Source of the DNA: Xiphias gladius
Taxonomy: Eukaryota > Chordata > Actinopteri > Istiophoriformes > Xiphiidae
Assembly (NCBI RefSeq): GCF_016859285.1
Contig: NC_053408.1
Span: 10,983,213-11,047,212, forward strand
DNA length: 64,000 nt
Direction of reading: 5' to 3'
Positions within the stretch are counted from its first letter, which is position 1. The number at the start of each line of letters is the position of its first letter. Positions 23,801 to 37,200 of this stretch are shown one piece after another. A program made the translations under genes and the position numbers. Below the pieces are notes generated by a model, which made no database searches, had not been told where the DNA came from, and worked only from the letters and a program-made list of their open reading frames with translations.

Positions 23801-26800
23801 TATAAGCTTGATGCGATATATTTGCTGGTTGTTTTACTATAATCACTGATGTATTTTGTTTTCTAAACATGCCCTTAAAATAGAACATTTTTATACTCCC
23901 GAGGGCTCAGAGTCCCACCGTAATGACTGCTCTTTTCAGATCAGAAAATGAGATCGCTGCACCTACTTTGAAGGAGAGCTGCATCATGGGCAGCACATGT
24001 ACTTGGGCTGATTTCCAGTCTGTGGTTATACGTTGTCTGACTTGCTCCGACTCCAGGCAACACATGGTGTTGTATTTGTCTCTAGAGAGGGACACTTTAG
24101 ACCCCAGGACCTCTGCCAGAGCTACAAGTGAAGCAGAACCAGGAATGTGGGAAATTCAGACTTTTCATTTTAAGACCCATTATGTACTTGCAGTTAAGAA
24201 CTCCTTGTTGTTACTCCCACTGACAGTTTGTACATTTCACTACAGAATAAAGTCTACCTGCTCTGAAGAACTCCTACCCCGGAGTTAAGGGGGGGGGGGG
24301 CAAACCAAAAAAAAAAAAAAAAAAACAAGCTTCACGGGAAAAAAAGTTTGTACAACTACAGGCTACAAATAAATTTATTAAAAAACTGCTGAATGCCTCC
24401 TTTAAAACAATCTGAAAATACTCTATTGCATTCTCTGCATTGTAAAATGTGTGCTTTAAGTGTACAAATACTCTTGTGAAATAAGAGTACACAGTGGATG
24501 AGTACAGTCAATTGAATCTGTTGTCATTTTTTTTTTTTGTTCCAATTTCATGCAGGGCTTGTTGAAACATAGTTGATTACAGAATGAATGCACGCCATTC
24601 ACTCTCTGTGAGTACATTTGTTTTTGAGTACTTCACTACACCAAAGTGGAAAAGACCATTATTCCTGTGTGTAACCAGAGGACTGTTCGCCTCCGCATGA
24701 GGACAGCACATATTGAGTGGCTCTTTTCTCAAAACACACTAATCCACAAATTCTCCAAACCGCTCCCATTTCAATAAAAGACATCAGATGACCTGTCAGA
24801 TGGGAGGAACGGTCCGGCAGTGATATAAGGCTACAGAAAAACCCGCTCATCTTTTCATTAGTTTCAGAAACACATTTACTTTGTGTCCATCAGTTTGTGG
24901 TCGAGGTAATGCCTTCCTTTGTAACACATCACGGTCACATCACCACTCTCATAATTAAATGAATAAATTACCATGTCATTGTCAGTGGTATAATTAGCCA
25001 TCGAAAAAACATGTCACTTAATCTGTTTTATCATCAGACTGATTATGTGCAAGATATAGCATCCACCCAATTCCCAAATTTCTTTTCAGTATAATATCTC
25101 AGTATAATCTCAGCTGAAATGTCTACGCAAGGGAATAGGCTGGATGACCAATTTGATCACTTTGATTTTTGAACAGCAAAATGATCACAAGATCATCTGA
25201 TTTGTTATGTGATGTCACCAAAATGAGGCAACTGAGTTTCCCTGATTTTGAAGGAGGTAAGGGAAAGAGAACAGCATAACAAACTGCCGCTGCTCTTTAA
25301 TAATGACTAATATTTGGATTAATAAAAAGTACCATTAGTTTTGAGTAATAAGCTGAGTCAAAAGGGTTACTTTCTTTAAATGGTCTTCAGTCTAGACAAA
25401 ACCCATTATTCTAAAGTATGGAACAATCTGTAGTTCTAAATCATGCCAAGTCTGCATGCTTTGCCTTCTAGCGGACAAGCACTTAAAAAGCTGGGTTAGG
25501 ACACGTATTAACTATTTGCATAAACACCAAACACTTACCCAAAAATACCTTCTCTTTCCCCACAGAGTAGGATCCACATACCACAAGTGTACGTGGGTTG
25601 AGTGTCACCAGTTCAAAGGCTGTGCTGGCTGCAAAGCTGATGGTCTCCTGCTGTATGGGGAAGGTGTACTCAGGGCTGCAGTAGCTACAGGGATAAGAGA
25701 GCTTACACTGAAATCCGAGTTCCCTCAGGGCTTCTGCATCACTTTTAACAAGTTCCTTGCTTTAGTAGATTTAAGACATGGAATTGTGCACAGTTTTCAC
25801 AAACTGGAAATCAGTCTGAACTAGGGACTGGGGAATCATCCTCAGGGAGTGGTTGTCGCTGCATGTTTATGTATTAGTTCATACACACAGCTGAGAGCAG
25901 TACAGTACAACCACAATCCTGCTTTCGGCACTGGTACATTCACTGTATATGAGAGGTACTTGCGTGGTGTCCAGGTAGAGCGTCTGCACCCTGCAGCTGA
26001 GTAACTCAGTGTAGGTTTCCATTGAGGGATCAGCTCTGAAGTCTCCCGTGTGGAGGACTGTCTGCCCATCGGGCAAGAAGAACAGCAGCATGGCAGCTCC
26101 TGGACAACTGAAAGAACAGACACAGAAAGGAGGTTAGCTGGAGACAAAGGGACATCAAGTGAGAGCACAGATGATCTGGGGAAAAAATAAAACTTCTTTA
26201 ACTAGGAAAACTGAAGGAAGATCTCAGTGTGATTAACTAGAGTGGATACAGAGATGGTCGAATAAAATGGAAGATATTGTAGGCATTTATTTGGGCTTAT
26301 AGAGTAAGGACTGGCCATCACAACTGTTGGTATAATTAGGCCCGAATTCAAAAGTAAGGATACTAACTGACTGAATAAAATTGCCCTGTCACACAGAGTT
26401 AGTTTCCCTAAAAAGTATCTTTGTATTCTTCAGTGAAAAAATGACAGCTAATCACTACTCAGTGGCTGATATTGATGTCAGCTGGATTACTCACTGGTTA
26501 GCGTCCAGGAGGATGACCCGGACTCCCTCCACAGTCACCTGGGTGTTCATGGGGAGGATGTGGACATACTGCTCTGCCACCTTCAGTTTGCTTTTCACCA
26601 GGTTCCCTGTAATCTGACCAGGAGAGGCAGCTGTTAGTCACCTCACATGTCTGTGGTTTACTTACAATGGCAGCAGGCACTAGCTAGAATACCTCAACGC
26701 TACGCAGAATTTTGCCGATTTTATAAAAAACCTGGTTGAGCAAACAATATAATTACTCTATACATTGTACAATTATTACAAACAAATAAGTAACGGAACC

Positions 26801-29800
26801 CTCAAAAAAATACCACATCACATATACCATGAAAAAGAGTAAAATGACTATATTTAAAATAAAAGTGAGACACAACACATGAAATACAAAAATTAAAATA
26901 GGATTTCCTTACAACTAAAAGGCTGCAATATAAGATCTGCTAAAGATCATGTTTCAAATAATCTCAGCTGCTAATGCCTCAGCATCAGTGCTCATCATGT
27001 TGCTGTTTATTGTATAAATCGCCCTTAACACCCTTGAAATCTTATTTCCAAATCTACTTGGAAAATTTCCTTGGTGACTCGGATCAAACTTTTCTGGGCT
27101 ATGACCCAGCTAGCGCCCATATTGAATTTCTGTGACCTACCAAATAAAATAAAACCCCTATGGAGCCTGTTTTTAGTATTAATCCCTAAAGACACGCACT
27201 CCAGTGAGAAGTCATGACCCATTTGACAGAAGAATTTACATCATATCTAACCTCCTCTTTCACCAATACATTTTATTCTGGATACAATCTAATGCGCTGG
27301 TAGTTTCAGAGATATGATTTTTAAATATACGGTAAATAGAAAATGTACAGTACCTGAAGTTACTAGGGTAAACAAATATGGCCAATCTAAATATGAAAGA
27401 GGCAATATAAAGTCTGAATATTATACTTTGAATACCTCAATTCATTGAGTTTAACGCTTAATTCAGACACCTTAATTGGTTGCAACATTTGCACAGTGAC
27501 AGAGTGAAAGAGGAAGAACAACTGAGATGCAGACACAGTAAATTTCCTGGATATGAAGCATTCTTATGCACAATTGGGTCAAAAAAAAAAAAAAAATCCC
27601 ACTAAGGTCTTCAAATTTCAATTAACTACAATATGGTAAGAGCCATTGGCAGATTGGTATTCATAGCTTCCAACTGCAAGTGAAATTTTCATTACTCTGA
27701 GTCAATGCAGTGCAGTGAGATAACAAATAGATCAGGCATTTACTTTATTGAATTCTGTGGAAAAGAGCAGACAGGGAGCTTTTCAATGAGGTGCAAATAA
27801 ATATGATTTTTGAAGAAAAAAAAAACAAACAGTTTGTAGCAATTAGTATCTTCCATAGTATTCAAGGGCTGACGAGCCTTTGGAGGGAAAATGCTATTAA
27901 TTAACTGCATAAAACTAAAACCAACATCCATAACAGTTTCCTGTCCAAAAAAAAAAAAAAAAGGCCAAAAAGGACAGTCTTGTGCAGATCAATTCATAAA
28001 ATAGGTTTTAAAGTAAAGTAATTGACTCCTACTTCAAAATACAGTGACGTAGCTTGACATATGGCTAATTCATTCACAACCAGTCAGGCACTTAAAGATA
28101 CAATACACAGCATCTGCTCCAACTGAGGCAATGAAATAATATTAGAAGTCATTCATATTTTATAATGGCCGAAACATGACTTACTCTGTTACAGTAGATT
28201 GGGAATGTGGAGTTCTTGGTCAGCCCTCCGTAGTGGTCTGAGTGGAAATGGGTCAAGAAGTAGGCAGTGATGCCCTCAATCTCCCCGTATTGAAAGGCAT
28301 CTATGGCAAACTTTGAACCTGAACAAAATTTTACCAATATTTTAGATTATAAAACACAAAATTACTTAACCATCAGATTGATGCAGCAATATATGATATA
28401 CGGTCACTCTGACCTGGAATCTTCTTGTAGAATGGACAACGTGGTAATTCTACTTCTCCATCAGCATTCGCTCTATTCCACCTTCTTCTTCTCCAGCCTC
28501 TCCTTGCTTCTCCCCGAGCATTCACTTCATCACTGCCACCTACAGTCACTTTCCCGTCTGAGGTATCTGCGGTTGTGTCAGCCTTACTTTTCCTCGGCCT
28601 GTCGCTCCTTTGTCGTCTCTGTCCTGAGTTCTCACCATGTGTTGGAATACAGGTGGTGTTGAGTTCATGTGGTTCACTCTCAGCCCTTTTCTCCTTCCTC
28701 TTGAGGGGTTCGAGGCCAAAAAACACCCCAATGTCTGTCTGCTTGAGACAGGAGGCCTGACTGGCCTTGCTCTGGCCCTTCTGTGGCGGCATGGCTGGAG
28801 ATCTTTGGACAGTGGAGGTTTGAGATGAGGGTACTTGATGAGAATTTGTGTGAGGCTGCTCTGACTGAACACTGTCATTCAAATTTTTTAAATGCAGGCT
28901 ATCTGAGCTTAGAATAGTTTCTCTCAGGCGCTCTAAAACAATACTCTGTGGAGAATGAATGCTAGTCTTACATGGACTGGTGGGATTGTAAGATTTACCA
29001 TGAGTTTCTTTTTCCCCTGTGGAATCCGCTTTGTTTCCAGCAACAGTAGCGGCAGCCAGCTGATTAGTGGGTGCTAATGAGGTAAACGACTCCAGCTGGG
29101 TGTTTGAGGAAGAAGGGTCCTTTACGGGCACATTATTGGTTTCCAAATTATCTAAGAATTGAGTTAGGAGCTCATCTTCACTTGAGAAACAGTCACTAAA
29201 CAGTACCATCGAGTCTTCATCCCCATTTTCAAATGCATCACTATTAAAAAGGATTTTTCTACACTCACTATTATTGACTTCGGTCTCTGCAGGGAATTTA
29301 GAAAGAGGCGAGTAGGATATGGCATAACTGTTTTCAGGAGAAGGCTCACTTTCGGGAAAACCTTCACAAGTTTGTCCTCCACTGTCTTCCTTTACAGGAG
29401 TGGATGAAAGCTCTGTTTTACTTTCTTGGGAAGCGCTGATAGACTTGTGGCCTTTAGAAGAGGAAGACCAGCCTTTCTTCTTCTTAAAATCCTCTGGGCC
29501 AGGCGAGCGCAGACACAGAAGTCCATTTGTAAGTTTAGACGGAGGTGTTCCAGTGTTGTTATTGCAAGGGGATAAGACAGAAAGACTAACGGCGCTGTCC
29601 TGTGAAGTCTCTAAAGCAAAACCATCCACCTCATTGTTTATCAGTCCTGGGAGACAACTGAGACTGGTCTCCCCGCTGATTTCGGTCTGCTTGGACAGAC
29701 TGAGGAGGGCTGTGTCACTGTTTGCTCGACTGTGTGCCAGGAGTGTGTGGTTGAATTTCCTGTAGTGGTTTGGGATGGTGGAGGAGCACTGTAGACCATC

Positions 29801-30720
29801 TGGACACTCTGTATGAACAGATGAAACATCCAAAAATTAGGCTAATCAGAGGGAGGTAAGAAATGATAATCATTCAAACTCTCAAAAGGCAGTTTGACAA
29901 TACAGATATCCAGAGACTTTGATGTGATTTTTTTTTTTTTTAGTTTAGTTTATTACATTTATTTACTTGATTCAATCATCCCCTGACTTTCCACATCAGT
30001 TTACTTGTCAAAGAAAATACTACTCAGCAAACTGTATCATACATGCTGTGCCTCTTGAGGGAGCTTTCTAAAGAAAATAACACTAATTATGTTGTCAAGG
30101 TTTCCTTAAACTGGGCTTTTAATGAAAGTGCCAATGAATACAACTTGTAGGTTGATAATACAGCCAAAGTCTGTTGTTTTAGGTAATTAAATCTAAGTTT
30201 AATGGATGTAGGTCAACAAATATAGACAATTTTTATGGGACGTTTCTGATGTGGTTGTCCCATTTAGAAGTATATATGAAGAAAAATGGATGTCTGTACC
30301 TCTGCATTTGTCCCTGGGGCTGTCAAGGCATTCAGCAACGTGCCATCTTTGCGTCTGTACCACCAAGATGGAAAAGGGCATCTGACACATTGGACAAAAG
30401 TCTCCAGAGGATGGTCCCTGTGCAGCATTGTCTGTTTGGACTGTCTCATGTGTAGGAGATAACTTTGAGGGTAGGGTATTTGTCTCTACGCTTCTACGTC
30501 CGTCTACATTAATAACAGTACTAAAATGTCCACTTTCAGCTGTCTTGACTTTTTCAGGTGCCTTGACTGAGAAAGCAGTGTCTCTCGTGGAGGTTTTTCT
30601 GGAAGCACATCTTCTTTTGGTGATAGCTGCAACCGCGGAGGGTGATTTCTGTCTCTTCTTTTTCTTCTCGAGAGGTTTATAGTCCCAGATGTCATTTTCA
30701 GAGTCGTCCTTTTGTGACAT
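20878..30720 (-). CDS. dclre1a: DNA cross-link repair 1A protein (SNM1A nuclease), complete coding region in 9 exons
   Basis: Minus-strand exons: 30720-30300, 29808-28414, 28318-28185, 26613-26495, 26107-25964, 25684-25539, 24121-23967, 22788-22647 and 21044-20878 (TAG). Phases agree, giving 2823 bp and 940 aa (human about 1040). SNM1A is a 5'-3' exonuclease that trims DNA around interstrand crosslinks in the nucleus. Visible parts: a UBZ4 ubiquitin-binding zinc finger (C109, C112, H127, C131), split by the first intron just after its last ligand. Next are a long disordered Ser-rich exon 2 and a PCNA-binding PIP box QTDIGVFF (497-504). The metallo-beta-lactamase/beta-CASP fold follows, with HFHSDH (629-634), DANHCPG (H690), HTGDFR (D712), [12 protein letters not shown], and YSEHSS near the end (H892). 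All these catalytic motifs are intact. Intron 5 uses a GC donor. The start ATG at 30720 faces NHLRC2 across a short shared upstream region. Identity is firm. Confidence 0.95.
21316..21867 (-). other. Unexplained 183-codon open frame in last DCLRE1A intron
   Basis: This long frame lies in DCLRE1A intron 8 on the same strand as the gene. Its first part is translated CA/TG repeat (Cys-Val run). A hydrophobic stretch ([10 protein letters not shown]) and a mixed charged segment follow. A good acceptor-like site (pyrimidine tract then CAG) lies just upstream near 21875. The frame does not match the phase left by exon 8, so it is not a simple alternative last exon. I recognise no family. Chance is the most likely explanation. 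Confidence 0.2.
21812..21840. repeat. CA microsatellite
   Basis: About 14 CA units in the last intron of DCLRE1A. Confidence 0.95.
24289..24324. repeat. Poly-G and poly-A tracts
   Basis: A G run at about 24291-24300 is followed by an A run at about 24308-24324, inside the DCLRE1A intron between exons 6 and 7. These are hard to sequence and may vary in length. Confidence 0.8.
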
Positions 30721-31256
30721 TTGGAGGAACAGAAAAGCGTAACGTGCCTGGTGTTACCCAACGACCTCCTCAAAAACCCATTTATTACACAAGAGCTGAT
30801 GTTTGATAACATCCCGCGGTTACCAATAATAATAAACGTTACAGTAGATTAACGACTACTGGTAGATTCCTTGTTACAGTGAGGATACATGACATTGCTA
30901 AAATAGTTTATCATAATTAATAAATAGAATATGGAGCTAATTTTCTTCTATACATGCTTTGTGTTCCTGCAAGAACATGTTAGCAGCTGGTAAGCACTTA
31001 CCGCCACAGTGCATCAATGAATCTAGTAAAGACAACTACGGAAATACAGCAGCACTTTCCACAAATCTCGTAAAGTTTACTTACATTGTAGCTCTAATTA
31101 AAGACAGGGACATTCCCAAAGTTTTTTTTTAATCATAATTTATTTTATGAGCATAATTTAAACATTTGAAAATGAACGAATTAATTATATAGCTACATAT
31201 TTTGAAAGGCATGAATCTTCGTTGTGGATTTACCTAACAGACTGGTTGTTGGGAAC
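30721..31256. promoter_or_regulatory. Probable bidirectional promoter of DCLRE1A and NHLRC2
   Basis: Only 536 bp separate the DCLRE1A start codon (minus) from the NHLRC2 start codon (plus), so both 5' UTRs and both promoters must fit here or overlap, unless an untranslated exon lies elsewhere. No TATA box is placed sensibly for either gene. A CCAAT pentamer is at 30823-30827 beside a small CpG-bearing patch (atcccgcggttacc). The right half is AT-rich. A promoter here is inferred from the layout. Confidence 0.65.
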
Positions 31257-34200
31257 ATGGCGTCTCAGTGCAGCCTCTCTACTTTATTTCCTGTTCAAAG
31301 TCAGCTGGATTTCGCCCTAGATGATGCTACGACACCACAGGAGAAAGAAAATCTTGTGCTCCAGTATTTGAAAAAACTAGACGAGAGAGACGACCTGAAG
31401 ATACCCGACTTCCAGACAGGTCAGACTAAGTTTAAGTTCGAGCTCGCTTAGCACTGTGTCTCTCTCCATAGAATAGTTTGCCATCACTGCATGTTATTAC
31501 AGGAATCTAAGTACACTTTTTTGGGTTTGCATACGAAAAACCTGTCCTCTGTTGGCATTTAAATACATTTTAAAAGCCAACTCTCACGCTTTTTCGCCCT
31601 ATCAATACGTTTTTCTCACCGTATCACATACATACTTATCTGAATTTGTCTAAACTCTCTGTAAGTTAAGTATCTTATCTGTTAAGTACTTGTACTTTGA
31701 GTATTTCAGTTTCCTGCTACTTTATGATTCTACTCCACCACATTTCAAAGGGAAATATTGTACTGTTTACTCCACTACATCTATCTCATAGCTAAGAAAT
31801 TACATTAAAAAAAAACATATGATAAGCTTATACAATACAACATAGTGTTAAAGATTAAACTAGTGGTGTCCAGACTTTTTGACTTGTGAATGCTCATATT
31901 AAACAACAGTGTGTAGTTGGGGCTCATATTCACGTCAGATGTCTGAGTTGTTTGCCATTACACCAAAGACAGCCCCCCTCTTAACATCTCACTTTGTTTC
32001 AACTGGGGCAAACCCTTGCCCCACTTTTGTTTGTCATTTATTATCATTACACAATATTAGCCTACATTAAAACCCCTGCTTGCTCCGGGTTTTTCCTGTA
32101 ATCTTCAAATTGGTAGCATGTTTGTCATTACTTTTTCTTAAAACAATAGAATCGACAGCATAAGAATTAGAATAATAAAATAGCAATTGTCCTTTGTAGT
32201 TGCTATAACTACACGACTTGGTTGAAAAGTTGAAAGTTTTTGAATTGTTGTTGCCAAGTAATTCACAGTAACAGGAAATCACGGGATTCTGGTGTCCAGC
32301 AGAAGTTATAGTTTATTGATGGGCTGCTCTATAAATGCTGACTTGTTGAATCTACAGTTTGGTCCTCTGTTAAGGGATGCAGCATGTTGGCAGTATCTCA
32401 TCACACCAGTAGATGGGGATCTACAGTAGTACATCAAACAGCCTAATAAACAGGGCTTTACGGACAATAACCAGGCCGTCGACCCCTCAGGAGCAGTTTT
32501 TAAAACTGCATAGCAGACACAGGTTTAAAATATATGGCTTTTTTTATATATAAAGCAATTTAGGGTGACAAATTCCAGGTTTTTCCTCCTCCTGGGGGTT
32601 ATTTTAACAGCCAGCAGGGCACAACACAAAAAAGGTGTTGCGTACCTTGATTACAGTGTGTGTTTAAAATTTGATATTCTCCAGAGAAAAGCGAAAAGCA
32701 TTTATGGCTGTCTATATATTTTTCTTATTGTCACTAAACTGTGTTCGCAACCCTTTCTTTTCAGGATTTCCCTTAAATTTATCCAATTATTTCCGGTTAG
32801 ATACCTTTTTAAGGTATACAATATATTAATTTTCCTTACTGCCATAATCTGTTCTTCACACAGGCATCAAACTAATAGCAGCTAATTTTAAGACCACATG
32901 AATAAGAAAGGGATTGTTAGATTATCTGGGCATGCAATACCCATTATTACACATTGAGCTTCAGTAAAGCAATTGCACATAGTAGATGCACCATTTGGGA
33001 ACCAGAAAAACCCTGTTATCACTCTCTTCAACAGATAAAACATTGAGATTTTGAAATCAGGAGAGCTATTTCTTCTTTCTCCTACTTGGTCTGTGCTTGC
33101 ATCATTCTTGGAAATTAGAGAGATAACTCCTTAACTCTGTTATTTAACCTTGATTTAACCAGGTCAAGTGCCACTGAGATTAAGAGTCATTTTTCAAAGG
33201 AGACATTGCAAAGCTAGGCAGCAGCACAAGTAACACAAAGGGTTTCAAACAGGCAGTATTATATTCAGAACAAACAACAGGAATGCCATACAAGAGACAT
33301 TTATGTGGAGGTTCGGGTAGGGTGTTACACTAAGTAATACAGGTTCATATGTACCTCAGTACGCTGTAAAATATGAAAGTAAATCTGTTAATCAAGTGTG
33401 ACAGATGTTATCTCACCAAATCTAGAGTGCATGTGAGGTAAGAGCGAAATACCTTATCAGACGGAATCTCTAAGTTATTTATGGTGTTTGATAGCGCCAT
33501 AAAACTTCTAAAGCTGTGAGTATTTCCAAGTCATTGCTTTGATCCATCAAGTTGTCCAACTTTTTTTTTACCATATGACATGAAAGTTGTGTCAGGCCTG
33601 ATACAGATGTAACCCTTAGGTATTTTATGACTACTACCATTACCCTCCTAGGACCGTGATGGGCACTGTAAAGCGTTTGCCTACACTGTGACTAAACGTA
33701 ATTAATAAGACGACAGCATCATTTTCCACTCTGTGATTTGCTCCAGGCTTGGAATGGCTGAACACGGAGGGGCCACTGTCTTTGAACAAGGAGCTGGCTG
33801 GCAAAGTGGTGCTTCTGGACTTCTTCACTTACTGCTGCATCAACTGCATGCACATCCTGCCTGATCTGCACCAGCTGGAGAAGAAACGCTCTGTTAAAGG
33901 TATGGACTTTCAGAGTTTATCTTTTAAAGCAGCAGCCAGCATGGGTGCCTTGATCCTGAGAGTTGAGAGACTACATGTAGGTGTAGGGTAACGATGGCAT
34001 GTCTCACCATTTTTATATACCTAATTTAATTTACACAGAGAGATGCCTACGGTGTGTAAAGAAATATTCAGTTTAACACCATAATAAACCTGTATGACTT
34101 TGGAAAATAGAACAATCCTAACTGTCCTCCCCAAGTAGACTTCACATCACCCAACTGTCACAATTATGCAGAAGCAAATCTCATAATGAATTACGTGTCA

Positions 34201-37200
34201 ATGAATTAATTAGTTAAATTATGATATTAAGAAATGATTTGATATTCATGGGTCTGTTGTTACAAAGCAGGTTGGAAAGCATGGTTGGTCAGGTTGGTCT
34301 AAGCTATTTGGCCTAGGAAAACTGGGGTACCTTCTGGGGCACCCTCTTTTATTTATTGAGTTGTAATTTTTTCGCACACGCTTAGTTAATGTTGGTGAAT
34401 GTTAGTGAATTTTAATGTAATTTCACCAGATAGCTGGGAAATCGGGGTAACATTAAACTGTCAAGTGTGAACTTTAAGGCTACCTATTGTGAATTTCAAA
34501 CACACCCCACATGTCAGTGGATTGGCTTTTATCTCTGAAAGACTGTGGCAGATTGTAATTAAGTCACCCCACATTTTGAAGCTTGCTGACTCAGTTTAAC
34601 TATGAAAAACGTGCCCAGTGTCTGTAACCAAAGAAATCATCGGCTCCTGTCCAGTGCTTGTTAACCATAGCTATAGTTGAATGTGAGCCAATTAAAAAAG
34701 TATCTTACTTTGGTGAGTTACTTTTTGTTTGCCGTTCATATTGAATGGATTGAAGGTAAAAATAAAGTACGTAAAGTAGGTAAAACAAAATGCAGATAAG
34801 TTTTGAATGAAGCGATATTCCCCCCCTGCTAAATTATTAAATGTTTGAAGATGCCTCGAAAAAGCATTACTGGCCTGTCAGACTGCATTTTTTAATATAT
34901 TCCTTTCCTTAAAGTCAGACTGTAGGGAAACTGGGCCTTGCGGGAGGCAGGAGCCTGGCAGGCCTTACTGGGGGAAGACAAATCCATTAGTACCTCATTA
35001 TGTGTCATGCTGCGTCATGGGAATATGTGTAAGTTCACCGAGGCAGAAAAACTGTAGTACATCAACTTGCCCTCTTCTGTTCTAAGAGTATGAAGGCCCT
35101 TATCTTAGGGCTGTGAAGAGACAGTGACTAAAAATATTTCCAAGCTGCAGTGTCAGTGAGCAGGGGGCCCATAATTGTACCCTGCTGCAGCTCATGGTGT
35201 GGTTCTTTATATTGCCACTCCATGTACAGCCTAATCACATCCGACTCAGTCTGGCATCCTGCAGGTCCTTCAAGGGACCATCTGAGGAAGCTGTGCAGCT
35301 TGAAATTCAGTTGTGAGCCAGGCGGGACCCAGAACACACACACTGCAGTGCCACCACACATTATCATACTTGCCTTATCTTTGGCACTGCTATGGGTACA
35401 TTCTGTTTGCTGCTCTGGTCAGTGAGGTGTGGGAGCCACCCTGTCCAGTCACTCCCACAGTCCACCCCGCCACCCACCCATCGTCACTACAATCTGTGCT
35501 GGTACTATACTGCTTGGCAGAGGCCATGAGTGATGAAATCCACTGCAGGCTGTGTTGGGTCTGAAGGTCTGGAATTGTGTGTTTTTACTTCTGTTTAGGA
35601 AGTGTCCAGTAGGGTCCATTTATGGACGACTGAGGGCTTTGGTTGATTTATTGTCGTCTGAAATGGCATGTGATGATGTGAGCCAAAAAAGGCATGATGA
35701 AATCTAAATTAAAATATAAAAGCTTTACCTGTTTTGTGTGACAAAGATCAAACTAATTAGAGTTCAAGTATGCATCTTAATTATAAAAAAAACAAAATTT
35801 TAAAGTTGTTTTTTTTCAAAATTAAAGTATGCATTTGATTTCGTGAGTTTTACTCATTTTCTCATTTCAAAACCTCAGTGAATATGAGTCTAATTTTAAA
35901 GATATATTTTTATGATTATAGGTAATATACTAGTTTCAGACTGTCCCTCAATTCCCTGGATTTGCACATTATTCTTACATTTCAACCTTTTATCGCCCAC
36001 TGTTCTGCCCACCTGACGCTGGCATTATGTAGATCTTGACAAACTGCTAGTGCTATGAAAAGTTACACGAATATTAGCAAACAATAAAATTATTGGTAGA
36101 TTAAACTCTGGTCTTTTCGGTCATTGTGGTCATTTCGGAAAAGAGTGTCATGTCATAAATCTCAATCGAGTGTAATACATGCAGAGTATACTAATGAAAC
36201 CTTAAAAATAAGGTGTGTCCTTACCTTCAAACCAGTTTGGCACTTCAATAATGTAATAAATCATCGTAAACTTTCATTGCAAGAGTTTACCAATTATAAT
36301 TAGTGCATATGTTTTATTTTAGGCAGGGGTTTGTTAAAGGCTTTACTGCTACACATATACATAATGTAATTCTAGATGGAGGTTATAAAAATACCTTTTT
36401 TTAACATTTATATATTATATAAATTATATGTTCTAGAAATGTCTTTATCACCTGTCAAACTTGATTCCATGTGAATAACGGATTCTCTAAATGACAATGT
36501 AGCTTTGACAACTCTGTCTCTCCACTGGCCCTTTTGCATACAGTATTCTCAAGTTTTTGGATCAAGGAACACATGAGTAAAAAAGTGACTGTGTTTCAAC
36601 ACAGAGTCCCGCAATGATTGGGAGATCGGAAGGCAACTTCTCAAGATATCTGCTATTTAAGGTCACTTCTGTCAGAATTCTACCAGCACAAAAGGGTCTG
36701 TTTTAAAAGGCATCAGAAATATGTAATTTCCACAGTTTTAGGCCATTCAGTTCCATAACATTTGAGTGCCGGCCTTGTGGAAAGTGAAATTATAACGATT
36801 TGCTCTCACTGTTTTGTACAGTAAGCATAGTATTAGTAGACTTTGATGACTACTGAGAAATGAGTCAGATAAGCTTTTACATACTAGAGGCACTAAAACC
36901 TCGCTTAAACCTACCTTATATAATGCTTGAGGGTCAACAACAATTTAACCAAGGATGACGTTTTAAGGTTTTCCATTGCAAATCACATCTGTTTACCTTC
37001 TTTTACCAAAGCATCTTTGACATCTGCTGCATCTGTTTGTGTGTGTGCATGTGGTGTTTTTTGTCTTTGTTAACTCATTATTGATCAGGCTTATGCAACT
37101 TGTTGACAACATGTTGACAGTGATTTTTGAGAAAAGGTTTTACAGAGATACTCATGGGATTACTAGATGGACACAAGTTTGAAACATTTGTATGTCTCTT

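Noticed and set aside
25456-25824. 122-codon plus-strand frame
   Set aside because: Lies opposite DCLRE1A exon 6, whose minus-strand translation matches the conserved nuclease sequence.
35128-35564. Overlapping frames on both strands in NHLRC2 intron 2
   Set aside because: No splice-linked continuation and no family resemblance; exon 2 to exon 3 already joins in phase without it.
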